Below are positions 34,821 through 42,871 of a DNA stretch of 64,000 nucleotides, piece by piece (position 1 is the stretch's first letter; each line of letters opens with the position of its first letter). Made by a program: the position numbers and the translations under genes. The stretch covers positions 24,510-88,509 of the forward strand of contig JAAHFP010000027.1 in the NCBI GenBank assembly GCA_010672925.1, given 5' to 3'. This DNA comes from Symploca sp. SIO1C2 (GTDB lineage Bacteria; Cyanobacteriota; Cyanobacteriia; Cyanobacteriales; Coleofasciculaceae). Below the pieces are notes generated by a model. The model ran no database searches and was not told the origin of the DNA. It was given only the letters and a program-made list of their open reading frames with translations.

Positions 34821-35729
34821 ATGAGTAACCAACCAACTTTATCTATTGTTACTGCTACCAGAGGAAACTTTACTGACTATTGGTTTGAGCAACTCCTCGC
34901 TGTTAAGGGTAATGTTGAATTTATCTTAGTTTATCCCCCTGGAGTATCTAACCAACCAATTAACGATCCTCGATTTAAAATCATCACTAGCCCCTTTAAA
35001 GGAGAAGTGATGCAGCGATTTATCGGCTTGCTCAATGCTTCTGGATTGTATACCCTAGCTCTTGATGATGATGACTATGTCCATCCCGATGTTCTGCAAC
35101 TAGTGAAGGAATACTTCGCAACCTTTCCTGATAGTTGGGTTTTACGGCTCCGGATGAAGAAAATTGATATTACAGACGAAGAGCGAATTCGCAGCCCTTG
35201 GGAACCAATCCCGGATTTCAAGCAATTAGATATAGCTCCTAGAACCCAGAATGATAAACCTATCATACTACAAACCCTTCCTATTGCTCCTCTCAACAAC
35301 AAATTGGATGCTCGGTTGCTGATAGGAGCTTGTGAACGAAGGGATATGCACGGAGCACATATTGAAAATTTCAATAACAAGGTTTGGCAAACCGAGTTAG
35401 TTCACCAATCCTTAGCAGAATTAGCTGAGGTGATGAAGATTAAGGGTAACTTGCACTGGATTCCTAGCTGGAGTTTAGACCGACTATTAGGACTATTTAT
35501 TCAAGCTAAGTTTTTTGAAGAGGATAAAACTGTTGGCCATTGGATGCCTCTACCAGAGCAAATTCGTTATATTGTCAGACCTTCATCTATCAAAGAATTA
35601 AGGTTTTATGTTGCCGCCGACGGTCTCTTAGCAAAGCGCTTTCCTCAATACGGGTACTTTAAAAATCTATTTTTTGACCAATTATGGATTGGACTCAAAA
35701 TATTTATCCGACGCTCTTTTTCTAAATAA
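34821..35729 (+). CDS. Glycosyltransferase-like protein (GT-A fold)
   Basis: The 302-residue protein opens with a GT2-like strand (LSIVTATRGNFTDYWFEQLL). It has a run of four Asp (YTLALDDDDYVHPDVLQLV, about residue 85) that fits the DxD metal site. A long C-terminal part is helical and unlike standard GT2 enzymes. There are no membrane helices. It probably transfers a sugar, but the family assignment is weaker than for the gene at 18.4 kb. Start ATG 34821 follows a short attatccatt repeat, so the ribosome site is not clear. Confidence 0.65.
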   Translation: MSNQPTLSIVTATRGNFTDYWFEQLLAVKGNVEFILVYPPGVSNQPINDPRFKIITSPFKGEVMQRFIGLLNASGLYTLALDDDDYVHPDVLQLVKEYFATFPDSWVLRLRMKKIDITDEERIRSPWEPIPDFKQLDIAPRTQNDKPIILQTLPIAPLNNKLDARLLIGACERRDMHGAHIENFNNKVWQTELVHQSLAELAEVMKIKGNLHWIPSWSLDRLLGLFIQAKFFEEDKTVGHWMPLPEQIRYIVRPSSIKELRFYVAADGLLAKRFPQYGYFKNLFFDQLWIGLKIFIRRSFSK

Positions 35730-35787
35730 CCATATTCATACCAAATCCTGGTTGGACAACACCGTTTTCAGCCAACCGCGAAATCCT

Positions 35788-35815
35788 GTAGAGACGTTGC
35801 ATGCAACGTCTCTAC
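35788..35815. repeat. 28-bp perfect palindrome, copy 2
   Basis: This copy is identical to the palindrome at 1417-1444, again followed by aatgtggacat. It lies 58 bases after the glycosyltransferase stop codon. Confidence 0.85.
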
Positions 35816-35853
35816 AATGTGGACATCACGAACTGATGGGGTGATCATTGTGG

Positions 35854-35982
35854 CTACAATGTAGATTCAATGAGAGTTGCAGCTTTGTTACCTCGTTTAT
35901 AATTGGGTCTTTTATGGGGAGAAAGAGCCATTAGAGATTCCGCTATTTTTTCAAAAAAATCGAGAAAAGAAAGCTTTTTCAT
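35854..35982 (-). CDS. Possible small basic peptide, 42 residues
   Basis: An ATG at 35982 opens a frame reading KKLSFLDFFEKIAESLMALS, then PHKRPNYKRGNKAATLIEST, ending at a TAG. The composition (amphipathic helix, then a basic stretch) looks protein-like. I do not recognise it and no ribosome site is clear. It could be the end of a degraded gene. Confidence 0.25.
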   Translation of the reverse strand: MKKLSFLDFFEKIAESLMALSPHKRPNYKRGNKAATLIESTL

Positions 35983-36008
35983 CACACCTAAAACCTAAAA
36001 CATAAAAG

Positions 36009-36221
36009 CTAATTAACAAGCTGCCAAATAGTTTGAGGTAATTGAATAATTTCTTGCAACAGCTCAGATACCTTAACATCAAAGACTAGCTGCAACAGTA
36101 GCACAATAATAGTCAAAACAATCCCAGTTGCCATGCTAGCTTTCACAACCTTAACTAGCCAGGTAAAAACTAGCCAGGAGACAATTACTGCACCAATGAT
36201 AATAATTAGTTCTGGCATCAA
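36009..36221 (-). CDS. Small membrane protein of unknown function
   Basis: The 70-residue protein has two hydrophobic segments (ELIIIIGAVIVSWLVFTWLV and ATGIVLTIIVLLLQLVFDV) joined by a short basic loop (KVVKAS). An amphipathic tail follows (VSELLQEIIQLPQTIWQLVN). Small two-helix proteins of this kind are found in many cyanobacteria without known function. Start is ATG 36221, with a second ATG one codon later. It stands alone. Confidence 0.65.
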   Translation of the reverse strand: MMPELIIIIGAVIVSWLVFTWLVKVVKASMATGIVLTIIVLLLQLVFDVKVSELLQEIIQLPQTIWQLVN

Positions 36222-36333
36222 TTAATAAGTAGCGTCTAGGGAATAGGGAATAGGGAATGGGGAATGGGGAATAGGATAAAATTACGCGATCTTGCTAGCA
36301 ATGTATAAAGACTGAAGAACGGAAATCAAAATA

Positions 36334-36358
36334 TTTTTGCCTTAACTTGTCACCAATG
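36334..36358. repeat. Solo end of the family-1 MITE-like element
   Basis: The sequence ttttgccttaacttgtcacc followed by aatg is the reverse complement of the left end of the element at 21396. No second end is found nearby, so it is a solo or decayed end. Confidence 0.6.
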
Positions 36359-36463
36359 TCTATTAAGCTAAGGCGCATTGAAATTGGTTTGTCCTAATCT
36401 CCGCGTCCCCGTGTCCCCGCGTCACCGCGTCAGTACTAATTCACAATTTAAATGAACAACAGC

Positions 36464-37654
36464 TTACCCCTTGCTTCCTACTAATGACCGATGACTAATG
36501 ACAAATGACTTAACCTCTTGTCTTGCCCAACTATCTGCTGCCAAAATATCATCTAAACTAGGATTGGAACAATTGTCATCCCGGTGGCGATTGCACACAT
36601 GTTCAATACAACGGGCAATATCCAAGTAACCGATTTTTTCTTCTAAAAAGAGTGCCACCGCTTGCTCATTGGCTGCATTTAACACTGCTGGCATTGAACC
36701 CCCAGCCCTACCGGCGGCATAAGCTAGTTGCATACAAGGATACTTCTGATGGTCTGGTTCCCTAAAAGTCAAATTTCCTGCTTTTACCAAGTCTAGCTGT
36801 TCCCAATCAGTATAAAGGCGCTCCGGCCATGACAAAGCATAAAGTAAGGGTAAGCGCATATCCGGCCAACCTAGTTGAGCTAAAACTGAGGTATCTTGTA
36901 GTTCGATCAGGGAATGAATAATACTTTGGGGATGAATCACAATATCGATGTGGTCGTAATCCATACCAAATAGGAAGTGAGCCTCAATCACCTCCAATCC
37001 CTTATTCATCAAGGTAGCGGAATCTACAGTAATTTTGCGTCCCATCGACCAGTTGGGGTGCTTAATGGCATCAGCAACCTTAACTTCAGGCAATTTCTCC
37101 ACCGGCCAATCTCGGAAAGCTCCCCCAGATGCCGTTAAAAGAATTCGCCGCAAGCCACCAGCTGGCACTCCCTGGAGGCACTGAAAAATGGCGGAGTGCT
37201 CTGAGTCAGCAGGTAACAGCTTCACTCCATGTTTTTCTAATAATGGCAGCACCACCGGACCACCAGCAATCAAGGTTTCCTTATTCGCTAAGGCAATATC
37301 TTTACCGGCTTCAATAGCAGCAATTGTTGGTAACAAACCAGCACAGCCAACAATGCCAGTAACTACCGCTTCTGCATCCCCATACCTAGCTACTTCCGCT
37401 ACCCCAGCTTCCCCTGCCAGGAGAATTGGTTGGGGGTCAAGATCCGCAACTGCCTCTTGCAAAGCGGAGAACTTCTCTTGGGCAAAGATAGCCGCGATTG
37501 CAGGTCTAAATTGCCTAATCTGAGTAGCTAACATTTCTACATTACTTCCTGCTGCCAATCCTACCAGTTGGAATTGGTCAGGATACTGACTCACAATATC
37601 TAAGGTTTGAGTACCGATGGATCCAGTGGAACCAAGAAGAGTTATTGATTTCAT
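36464..37654 (-). CDS. dxr: 1-deoxy-D-xylulose 5-phosphate reductoisomerase
   Basis: Dxr makes 2-C-methyl-D-erythritol 4-phosphate, the second step of the plastid-type isoprenoid pathway, using NADPH and a divalent metal. The sequence has the NADPH motif [52 protein letters not shown] (metal and substrate residues), [32 protein letters not shown] and the C-terminal [17 protein letters not shown]. The ATG at 37654 gives 396 residues. The last residues ([13 protein letters not shown]) are encoded by a 'tgactaatgacaaatgac' type repeat and are probably not conserved. The gene is monocistronic. Confidence 0.97.
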   Translation of the reverse strand: MKSITLLGSTGSIGTQTLDIVSQYPDQFQLVGLAAGSNVEMLATQIRQFRPAIAAIFAQEKFSALQEAVADLDPQPILLAGEAGVAEVARYGDAEAVVTGIVGCAGLLPTIAAIEAGKDIALANKETLIAGGPVVLPLLEKHGVKLLPADSEHSAIFQCLQGVPAGGLRRILLTASGGAFRDWPVEKLPEVKVADAIKHPNWSMGRKITVDSATLMNKGLEVIEAHFLFGMDYDHIDIVIHPQSIIHSLIELQDTSVLAQLGWPDMRLPLLYALSWPERLYTDWEQLDLVKAGNLTFREPDHQKYPCMQLAYAAGRAGGSMPAVLNAANEQAVALFLEEKIGYLDIARCIEHVCNRHRDDNCSNPSLDDILAADSWARQEVKSFVISHRSLVGSKG

Positions 37655-37829
37655 CAAAAATTTTCGCTAACTGGCAAATCTCGTCATGATTCCACTATAA
37701 AATTCTTTGGGTGCGGTTCTCAGAGAAAGAGGGTATAATTTCCCAGGGTCAAGATAACAAGCTTGTCAGAGTAATCTTTTGGGAAAAAAAGAGCTTGATG
37801 AGACAAGCTGCAATAAAAGCCAAAAACGG

Positions 37830-38354
37830 ATGAGAAAATTTTCTATATTCAGTAAGCTATTCCTGTTGGTAGTATTATTTTTCTTGACTACTCCTGGTAG
37901 AAGACTCAGAGAACTTATATCTCCTCACTTCACCAAAACACCAAAAAAAGGAGATAAGATTGGTCAGTACACAGTTACTAGTCCTTGGGGACCAAGAAAC
38001 CTAGGAATTGCAGGAGCCTCTACTTTCCATCAAGGGGTAGATCTGAATACACCAGTAGGAACACCATTGTACGCGATCGGTAAATCTGGAGCTTTTGTGG
38101 ATGTCCAATGCTGGACAGATAAAAAAGGTGGCGGCTTGGTGGCATCTTATAAGTCTTTAGGCATCTCTTTTGACTACCTCCATCTCTCTAAATGCTATCC
38201 AGGAAAACAACCAGCAGGATCTGTCATTGCTTTGTCGGGAGCATCTGGTGTTGGTAGTGGACCTCACTTTCACTTCCAACAAAGGAATGTTCTAGGGAAG
38301 AAAGTACCTCCTCAAGCTAAGTACATTGAATGGTCTCTTCAAGGTAGGGAATAG
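37830..38354 (+). CDS. M23-family (LytM) metallopeptidase
   Basis: The 174-residue protein has an N-terminal membrane anchor or signal (IFSKLFLLVVLFFLTTPG) and one peptidase domain. The zinc ligands are HQGVDLN (H and D) and PHFHFQ (HxH), with WGPRN and YLHLSKCYPGKQ between. It cleaves peptide crosslinks in peptidoglycan. I prefer the ATG at 37830 (MRKFSIFS) over a TTG 17 codons upstream. It is short compared with other cyanobacterial M23 proteins, without LysM or coiled-coil domains. It is upstream of the metal efflux genes but separated by a probable promoter region. Confidence 0.85.
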   Translation: MRKFSIFSKLFLLVVLFFLTTPGRRLRELISPHFTKTPKKGDKIGQYTVTSPWGPRNLGIAGASTFHQGVDLNTPVGTPLYAIGKSGAFVDVQCWTDKKGGGLVASYKSLGISFDYLHLSKCYPGKQPAGSVIALSGASGVGSGPHFHFQQRNVLGKKVPPQAKYIEWSLQGRE

Positions 38355-38436
38355 GGAATTGGGAATTGAGAATTGAGAATTAGGAATGGGAGATGTACCT
38401 CACTGATGCAAGAATTGCTATGTTCTGATGGAGTAA

Positions 38437-38453
38437 TTTCATCCTGATTTCAT
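38437..38453 (+). promoter_or_regulatory. Direct-repeat regulator box upstream of the metal adaptor gene
   Basis: TTTCATCCTGATTTCAT consists of two TTTCAT half-sites 11 bp apart, the spacing used by OmpR/PhoB-class regulators. The identical 17-mer lies at 42803-42819 upstream of the RND pump gene. It lies about 100 bases before the adaptor start. The likely binder is the OmpR-type regulator encoded at 48.5 kb. Confidence 0.65.
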
Positions 38454-38554
38454 ATTCACCTGCAACAGTTAGACATAGGGACTGTAATGACCAACTAATA
38501 GACTGACAGTTCGGTAATACCGACCTTAAGCTGGAAAAAGCTCTCACCAAACTG

Positions 38555-40171
38555 ATGCAAAAAGCAACAAAACTCCTGGTTTCGACTTTTACCTTTCTAC
38601 TGTTAACCTCTACAATGCCAGCAGTAGTATTTGCCCATGCGGGACATGGAGACGAGTTTCACAGCGATACTGAAGCCACAGCTAATCCAGAAAATATTAA
38701 AGTAGATACCGCAACTGCTAACCAAATAGGCATCAAAGTACAACCCGTCTCTAGCCAGTTTTTGGAGATAGGTATCAAAACTACAGGTCAGATTGAAACT
38801 CAGCCAAATCAGCAGGTAGAAGTAACTGCACCGATTCCAGGAACAGTTGCTGAACTGTTGGTGAAACCCGGTGATAAAGTTACCAAAGGTCAACCCGTTG
38901 CTGTCATCTCTAGTCCAGAATTAATCGAACTCCGGGTTGAGTCTCTCGACAGACGCACAGAAGCAAAAGCCAATCTAGGGGAAGCTAAAGCTAACCTCAA
39001 GCTTGCTCAACAAAATTTAGAGCGTCAGCGTCAAATTGCCACTGCTGAAATCAACCAAGCCAGTACCCAACTAGCAGAAGCCCAAGAACGTTATGATCGG
39101 GATGCGGAGTTAGTTACAGAAGGAGCCTTACCCCGCCGTCAGATGCTGGAGTCCAAAAGTCAGCTAGCAGCAGCAAAAACTGCTTTAGAAACAGCCAACA
39201 GTCTCCGGGAAGTTCTGGAAGCGGAAGCGGAACTCCAACGCACCCAAACCGCAGTTGATGCAGCCAAATCTCGTATTCAACTGAGTGACACTACCTACCA
39301 AACGCGACTACAACAATTGAGTAACCGTGCGAATGAGAAAGGGTTGGTAACGGTACTTGCTCCTATTACTGGTACAGTTGCCCAACGGCAAGTTACCTTA
39401 GGTGAATCTTTTCAGGATGCAGGTGGTCAATTGATGACTATTGTTAATAGTACCCAAGTTTGGGCAACTGCCAACATTTACGAAAAGGACTTGGAAAAGA
39501 TAAAAAAGGGGCAGAAGGTTAGATTAAAAGTTTCCAGCTTACCGGAGCAAACTTTCACAGGTCTTGTGACTCAAATAGACCCTCTAGTAGCAGGAGAAAC
39601 GCGAGTAGTACCAGTTAGGACTAAGCTAGATAACCCTAGTGAGCAACTAAAACCGGGGATGTTTGCTCAATTAGAAATTTTAACTGATAAAAGCCCTGTC
39701 GCTACTTTGGTAGTTCCGACGAGTGCTGTAGTAGATACCAATGGTAAACAACTAATTTATGTACAAAATGGTCTGAATAACTATCAGCCGGTAGAAGTAA
39801 ATTTTGGTGAGACTTTTGAGAATTTAGTAGAAGTTAAAAATGGTTTATTTGAAGGCGACCAAGTAGTAGTTGAAGGTGGAGTAATGCTGTATGCTCAATC
39901 TCTAAGGGGTGGCAGTAAAGCTAAAGCTGAAGCTGAACACCACCACGAGCCTGAGGAAACTAGTTTATCCCAGCAGGGTATCCTTCACTATAATAATCTA
40001 CCTTGGTTGTTAGTTGTGCCAGTAGGAAGCGCGATTGCTCTTAGTGCTTTTTGGTTAGGTCGTCGCTCATCCAAGGTTATTCGTCAGCCTTCAGAAATGA
40101 TTGACTGGTCTATACCGCTTCAGGAAACTCAAGTCTCTAATTCGCAAGAATCAACGGTAAAGCGGAGCTGA
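38555..40171 (+). CDS. RND heavy-metal efflux periplasmic adaptor (CusB/NrsB-like)
   Basis: The 538-residue HlyD-type adaptor has a signal peptide (LLVSTFTFLLLTSTMPAVVF) followed by a His-rich segment (AHAGHGDEFHSD). Lipoyl half-sites (VEVTAPIPGTVAELLVKPGD and TVLAPITGTVAQRQVTLGE) flank a coiled-coil hairpin of about residues 130-250. Beta-barrel and membrane-proximal domains follow (VRLKVSSLPEQTFTGLVTQI). Unusually it has a second His cluster (EAEHHHEPEE), then a C-terminal membrane helix (LPWLLVVPVGSAIALSAFWL) and a cytoplasmic tail. The His clusters suggest metal binding. The pump partner is at 42872, split from it by unrelated genes. Confidence 0.88.
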   Translation: MQKATKLLVSTFTFLLLTSTMPAVVFAHAGHGDEFHSDTEATANPENIKVDTATANQIGIKVQPVSSQFLEIGIKTTGQIETQPNQQVEVTAPIPGTVAELLVKPGDKVTKGQPVAVISSPELIELRVESLDRRTEAKANLGEAKANLKLAQQNLERQRQIATAEINQASTQLAEAQERYDRDAELVTEGALPRRQMLESKSQLAAAKTALETANSLREVLEAEAELQRTQTAVDAAKSRIQLSDTTYQTRLQQLSNRANEKGLVTVLAPITGTVAQRQVTLGESFQDAGGQLMTIVNSTQVWATANIYEKDLEKIKKGQKVRLKVSSLPEQTFTGLVTQIDPLVAGETRVVPVRTKLDNPSEQLKPGMFAQLEILTDKSPVATLVVPTSAVVDTNGKQLIYVQNGLNNYQPVEVNFGETFENLVEVKNGLFEGDQVVVEGGVMLYAQSLRGGSKAKAEAEHHHEPEETSLSQQGILHYNNLPWLLVVPVGSAIALSAFWLGRRSSKVIRQPSEMIDWSIPLQETQVSNSQESTVKRS

Positions 40172-40448
40172 GAGCACTCTAGGGATAAAGTATATCAAAT
40201 TCCAGCATCATTAGTGCGGCGCAAATAACCCACCGGTTTGAAATCGTTAGAATCCCTATTCTATAAGCATTTTAAATTTTGATTGCTAAGCAATACCCAA
40301 TGAGGATGCTTGCCCTCAGGTGTGTAGCAGCAAAGCGAGGCAAATTTTGAATTCTGCTCAAACTAGTCCCAATGTCAATATCAGAATGAGCTTTTTTTAC
40401 TAGCGGGACTCTGCTTAGGATAGGCTTTAGTCTTTTTGAGTAGCAAAA

Positions 40449-41402
40449 GTGAGTGAACAAATATCAGCCAATTACGATACCCCCTGGAAAGAAGCCTTAC
40501 AGCAATATTTTGAACCTTTTCTGAGCTTCTGCTTTCCGAAGGTTCATGCTTTAATCGACTGGGGTCAGCCACCGGAATCCTTGGATAAGGAACTCGAACA
40601 GATTGTGCGGCAAGCTGACTCAGGAGAGAGGATTGCCGATAAGTTATTCAAAGTTTGGTTGCAAGATGGCAAATCAACTTGGGTTTTAGTTCATGTCGAG
40701 GTGCAGAGTCAATCTGATGATGAGTTTGCCAAAAGAATGTACCAATATAACTACAGGGCTTTTGACCTTTATGAACAACAGGTAATTAGTTTAGCCGTGT
40801 TGGGGGATAAACAAGCAACTTGGCGTCCTGGTCACTATGGTTATGCACTAGGAGATTGTGAAGTCAAATTGAAATTTCCGATAGTGAAACTGTTGGATTA
40901 TCAAGCAAAGTGGCAAGATTTAGAACAAAGTACCAATCCCTTTGCCGTCATGATTATGGCTCATCTGACAACTCTGATGACCCAGGGTAAACCACCAATG
41001 CGGCAGCAGGGGAAATGGGATGTAGTTCGGAAACTATTGGAAAAAGGTTACCATCAAGAAGATATCAGGAAGCTGTTCCGGCTCGTAGACTGGATGATGA
41101 CCTTACCACCAGAGTTACAACAGAATTTTGAAACACAATTGAAACGTTATCGAGAGGAGAGACAAATGCCTGTACTCAGCCATATGGAACTCAGAGCAAT
41201 TCTGCAAACAGCTCGCGAATCGGTACTCGAAGTTTTGGAAGTACGATTTGCAACTGTGCCACCAGAATTGATTGAAGCGATTAATCAAATAGAAGATGCC
41301 TCAGTTTTGAAGCAACTACTTAGACAAGCGATCGCAATTAGTTCTATTGCACAATTCCAACAATTGCTCTCTTCAGATGAGATTGAAGGATTAGGAGAAT
41401 AA
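40449..41402 (+). CDS. Rpn/transposase-like PD-(D/E)XK nuclease family protein
   Basis: The 317-residue protein begins ANYDTPWKEALQQYFEPFLS and has DKELEQIVRQADSGERIADK and the core WVLVHVEVQSQSDDEFAKRM. These carry the Asp, Glu and Gln of the PD-(D/E)XK fold. MYQYNYRAFDLYEQQVISLA and TNPFAVMIMAHL follow. The family includes recombination-promoting nucleases and is multicopy in cyanobacteria. It starts at a GTG (40449). A mutated copy of its 3' third follows at 41502-41705. It separates the two halves of a metal efflux system, so it probably arrived by insertion. I do not see terminal repeats that would define a transposon. Confidence 0.8.
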   Translation: MSEQISANYDTPWKEALQQYFEPFLSFCFPKVHALIDWGQPPESLDKELEQIVRQADSGERIADKLFKVWLQDGKSTWVLVHVEVQSQSDDEFAKRMYQYNYRAFDLYEQQVISLAVLGDKQATWRPGHYGYALGDCEVKLKFPIVKLLDYQAKWQDLEQSTNPFAVMIMAHLTTLMTQGKPPMRQQGKWDVVRKLLEKGYHQEDIRKLFRLVDWMMTLPPELQQNFETQLKRYREERQMPVLSHMELRAILQTARESVLEVLEVRFATVPPELIEAINQIEDASVLKQLLRQAIAISSIAQFQQLLSSDEIEGLGE

Positions 41403-41501
41403 TCATCATAAGGGACTTGCCAAAAATAAAATACCGGCTATATACTTAATGTCTCAAATTAGCAAAGAAATAACTGGTACATTATTAAGCTACAAGTCCC
41501 T

Positions 41502-41705
41502 AACTTTGAAGAACAATTGAAGCGTTATCAAGAGGAGAGACAAATGCCTGTACTCAGCCATATTTAACTCAGATCAATTGTGCAAAACACTCGCGAATAA
41601 TTACTCGAAGTGTTGGAAGTACGGTTTGCAGCTTTGCCACCAGAAGTGATTGAAGCGATTAATCAGATAGAAGATGCCTCAGTTTTGAAGCAACTGTTTA
41701 GATAA
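41502..41705 (+). pseudogene. Duplicated 3' fragment of the Rpn-like gene
   Basis: The 204 bases translate in one frame as NFEEQLKRYQEERQMPVLSH, then LLEVLEVRFAALPPEVIEAI and NQIEDASVLKQLFR. They match the upstream gene from codon 226 to codon 295, with two in-frame stops (after SHI and after TRE). It is a decayed tandem duplication of that gene's 3' part. Confidence 0.85.
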
Positions 41706-41709
41706 TTGA

Positions 41710-42576
41710 CTACTTGCTCTGGTAGATTTTTGAGGTAAACTTGGGATGGTATTTTCTAAATGGTAGTTGCCAACCTTGTTCTACCTCTTGAAGCTCCCAA
41801 TAATGGGTCTGATATTGACACATCTCTGATAGCTCAAGTTTAGGTAACAGATTGCGGTAAACAAAAATCTGATAGATGCAAGAAAGGCATAGTTGTTTGT
41901 CTATTTTTAAAAGCAATGGCATCAACCTGAGAAAATCATATTTAGTAATTTTTTTTGTATGGGAGCAGCGTAAAATCAGTTTGTAAACCTTGGAAATGCT
42001 CAATTTTTTGGCTTTAAAAAGCGTAGGTTTATAGCTCACAGTAATTAAAGCATCAATTGGCACATTCTCTAAATATTTTTGACTGTGATACTCATCAGTA
42101 GTTTTACCATCGCCGCGTCTGGAGTGAAAAAATATGTATTCTTTTTGGTAATATAAAAATTCTGATACTTCATTTGGTTCTAATTTATCCAATTTATCAC
42201 AATGACGAATAATCCATTGATTTTTCCAAAATTTCCATTTCTTACCCAAGTAGGCAATTTTCACAGTAACATCAATATCTAAAGCTTTTTTGTCACTATT
42301 ATTAGTAATTTTGTAGTTAGGATAGATAGGAAATGATCCGTAGGGAGCCTTTCTTAGTTCAGGGTTTAATGTAGGATAATTTAATGAAGCAAACTTTTGG
42401 CGAGAATCATAAAAATTCCATAGACCTAATCCTAAAGTTAAAGCAATAATATAGTCTCTAAATTGTAGATAATGAAGAAGATTAATGATAATTTGGTAAA
42501 TGAATTGCACATAGTTTGAAAACAAAAAAACAAACTGCTCAATAAACATCTTGGGAAAGTAAAAGTATATATTCAA
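41710..42576 (-). CDS. Membrane-anchored protein of unknown function
   Basis: The 288-residue protein has hydrophobic N-terminal segments (residues about 10-60: FVFLFSNYVQFIYQIIINLL, YIIALTLGLGLWNFY). A soluble part includes PIYPNYKITNNSDKKALDID and PIDALITVSYKPTLF, beta-rich and resembling a small Ig-like or carboxyl-terminal beta domain. The rest is Lys- and aromatic-rich (WELQEVEQGWQLPFRKYHPK). Its DNA is AT-rich compared with neighbours, which suggests foreign origin. I do not recognise a family. It lies inside the gap between adaptor and pump genes and is antisense to them, so is probably unrelated to metal efflux. Confidence 0.6.
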   Translation of the reverse strand: MNIYFYFPKMFIEQFVFLFSNYVQFIYQIIINLLHYLQFRDYIIALTLGLGLWNFYDSRQKFASLNYPTLNPELRKAPYGSFPIYPNYKITNNSDKKALDIDVTVKIAYLGKKWKFWKNQWIIRHCDKLDKLEPNEVSEFLYYQKEYIFFHSRRGDGKTTDEYHSQKYLENVPIDALITVSYKPTLFKAKKLSISKVYKLILRCSHTKKITKYDFLRLMPLLLKIDKQLCLSCIYQIFVYRNLLPKLELSEMCQYQTHYWELQEVEQGWQLPFRKYHPKFTSKIYQSK

Positions 42577-42666
42577 ATTTTGGAATTTGCTTTCAGTATA
42601 GCAACAGAACTATTAGGTAAACACGCCCTTTACAACTATCTTACGTAATTTAGAGCATGATGTTTT

Positions 42667-42760
42667 GACTAGTTTCTGACTTCTTTTTGGACTGAAGTCC
42701 TACTACTGCTTATTACTTCAAAACCAGAATCAATCGACTCGATGAGGCAAACCCTAATTA
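42667..42760. repeat. Dispersed repeat with GGACTGAAGTCC hairpin, copy 3
   Basis: It matches the copy at 5922-5998, including the tail tcaatcgactcgatgaggca. It lies just upstream of the regulator box at 42803 and so may sit near an insertion breakpoint. Confidence 0.7.
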
Positions 42761-42802
42761 TTTTATTTAACTCCACGGCAATTCTACCACTCCTACAGAG
42801 CA

Positions 42803-42819
42803 TTTCATCCTGATTTCAT
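42803..42819 (+). promoter_or_regulatory. Direct-repeat regulator box upstream of the RND pump gene
   Basis: TTTCATCCTGATTTCAT is identical to the box at 38437-38453 and lies 53 bases before the pump start codon. Two copies of a 17-mer in the same orientation, each upstream of one half of an efflux system, are strong evidence of co-regulation. Confidence 0.65.
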
Positions 42820-42871
42820 TTCCCTGTGCCAATCTCATAAACAGGGGACTTTCAGCACTAAAATCTGATAA

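Noticed and set aside
40449..41705. A complete insertion sequence
   Set aside because: The Rpn-like gene belongs to a mobile-type family, but I found no terminal inverted repeats or target duplications around it.
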